Positions 32,350-32,610 of a stretch of 32,610 bases of DNA are shown piece by piece. Numbering within the stretch: position 1 is the first letter of the stretch; the number at the start of each line of letters is the position of its first letter. The notes under the pieces were generated by a model. That model ran no database searches. It worked only from the letters and a program-made list of their open reading frames with translations, and was not told the origin of the DNA. Source of the DNA: Cyanobacteria bacterium GSL.Bin1 (GTDB lineage: Bacteria > Cyanobacteriota > Cyanobacteriia > Cyanobacteriales > Rubidibacteraceae); contig JAAANX010000076.1 of the NCBI GenBank assembly GCA_009909085.1, positions 1 through 32,610 on the forward strand, written 5' to 3'. Both the position numbers and the translations under genes were made by a program.

Positions 32350-32376
32350 GCGATCGCTGCCCTTTCCAAAAGATCA
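32350..32376. repeat. HIP1-linked module A, last copy
   Basis: GCGATCGCTG-CCCTTTCCAAAA-GATCAC is a shortened version of module A, in the same orientation as the others. It lies just upstream of the PIN toxin gene. Confidence 0.5.
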
Positions 32377-32398
32377 CAATTACGCACTTAGTTTTCAT

Positions 32399-32467
32399 CT
32401 ACCTTCCGCGATCGCGCAAACTCTTAAACCATCGCGCATATCGTTCTGTTTGACGAACTTCTAACAT
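32399..32467 (-). pseudogene. 5' fragment of a RelE/HigB-type toxin gene, copy 2
   Basis: The frame MLEVRQTERYARWFKSLRDR then GR-stop has the Tyr codon that is TAG in copy 1 (27161-27229). It stops two codons after the HIP1 octamer. Confidence 0.75.
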
Positions 32468-32489
32468 TTTTTCAGTGTATCAAACAAAC
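32407..32489. repeat. 83-bp direct repeat, right copy
   Basis: This is the same sequence as 27169-27251 with five mismatches and the same orientation. The flanking DNA on both sides differs. Confidence 0.9.
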
Positions 32490-32509
32490 CTTAAGGGATG
32501 ACAACAAAG

Positions 32510-32610
32510 CTATAAGGCAGACTGGAGGGTAGATACAGCCTTGAGACCTCTGTGAAAATCTAGGGATTTATGAGGCTTGAGAGCCATCAAACGATGAGCT
32601 AAATCTGACC
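32510..32610 (-). CDS. C-terminal end of an unidentified protein (partial, runs off window end)
   Basis: A frame open at the right edge ends DLAHRLMALKPHKSLDFHRG and LKAVSTLQSAL-stop (TAG at 32510-32512). The composition is protein-like and might be a transposase tail, but I cannot name the family. Confidence 0.35.
   Translation of the reverse strand, partial: SDLAHRLMALKPHKSLDFHRGLKAVSTLQSAL

Overview
The window comes from a cyanobacterium. The HIP1 octamer GCGATCGC occurs about 30 times. The gene content is typical of the phylum: menD of the phylloquinone pathway, a cyanobacterial ALDH3-type aldehyde dehydrogenase, a YggT/Ycf19 protein, a DUF4278 protein, heptanucleotide short tandem repeats and small dispersed repeats. 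A halophilic unicellular lineage such as Halothece/Dactylococcopsis is only a guess. No rRNA, tRNA or CRISPR array was seen.

Positions 1-13,900 are mostly housekeeping. They hold a membrane-anchored metallophosphoesterase, fabG-menD (reverse strand, separated only by a heptamer repeat array), and divergent murA with a possible ATT start. A 2TM protein, an AtzE-type amidase behind an OmpA/MotB-like coiled-coil protein, a membrane-anchored VOC protein, a divergent sigma-like protein, a coiled-coil protein, YggT, a secreted protein and a DUF4278 protein follow.

Positions 14,000-19,140 hold a reverse-strand operon: a polyamine-type ABC importer (ATPase, Tat-type binding protein, two permeases) overlapping an Asp/Glu/hydantoin racemase. 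A perfect 15-bp palindrome (19022-19036) lies where an operator would be. An orphan IS200/IS605-type end lies just upstream of it. Positions 19,284-27,111 are again core-like: a REC-histidine kinase, aldehyde dehydrogenase, folP, a phosphoribosyltransferase overlapping the citramalate synthase gene, a GST-like protein and an orphan ParA.

Positions 27,112-32,610 are an accessory island made of toxin-antitoxin debris. It contains hicBA with a broken hicA, two relE-like 5' fragments (forming 83-bp direct repeats that bracket the island), a vapC C-terminal remnant beside an ISL3 relic, and an antitoxin gene split by a complete 1185-bp insertion sequence with a 4-bp target duplication. It also contains a vapBC pair whose vapC is a 28-codon stub, an antitoxin with a decapitated RelE/ParE toxin, and one intact PIN toxin-antitoxin pair. 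Toxin breakpoints repeatedly fall at HIP1 sites embedded in a modular intergenic repeat that always has the same orientation. The pattern of broken toxins with surviving antitoxins, and HIP1 sites as apparent recombination joints, is the most notable signal in the window.
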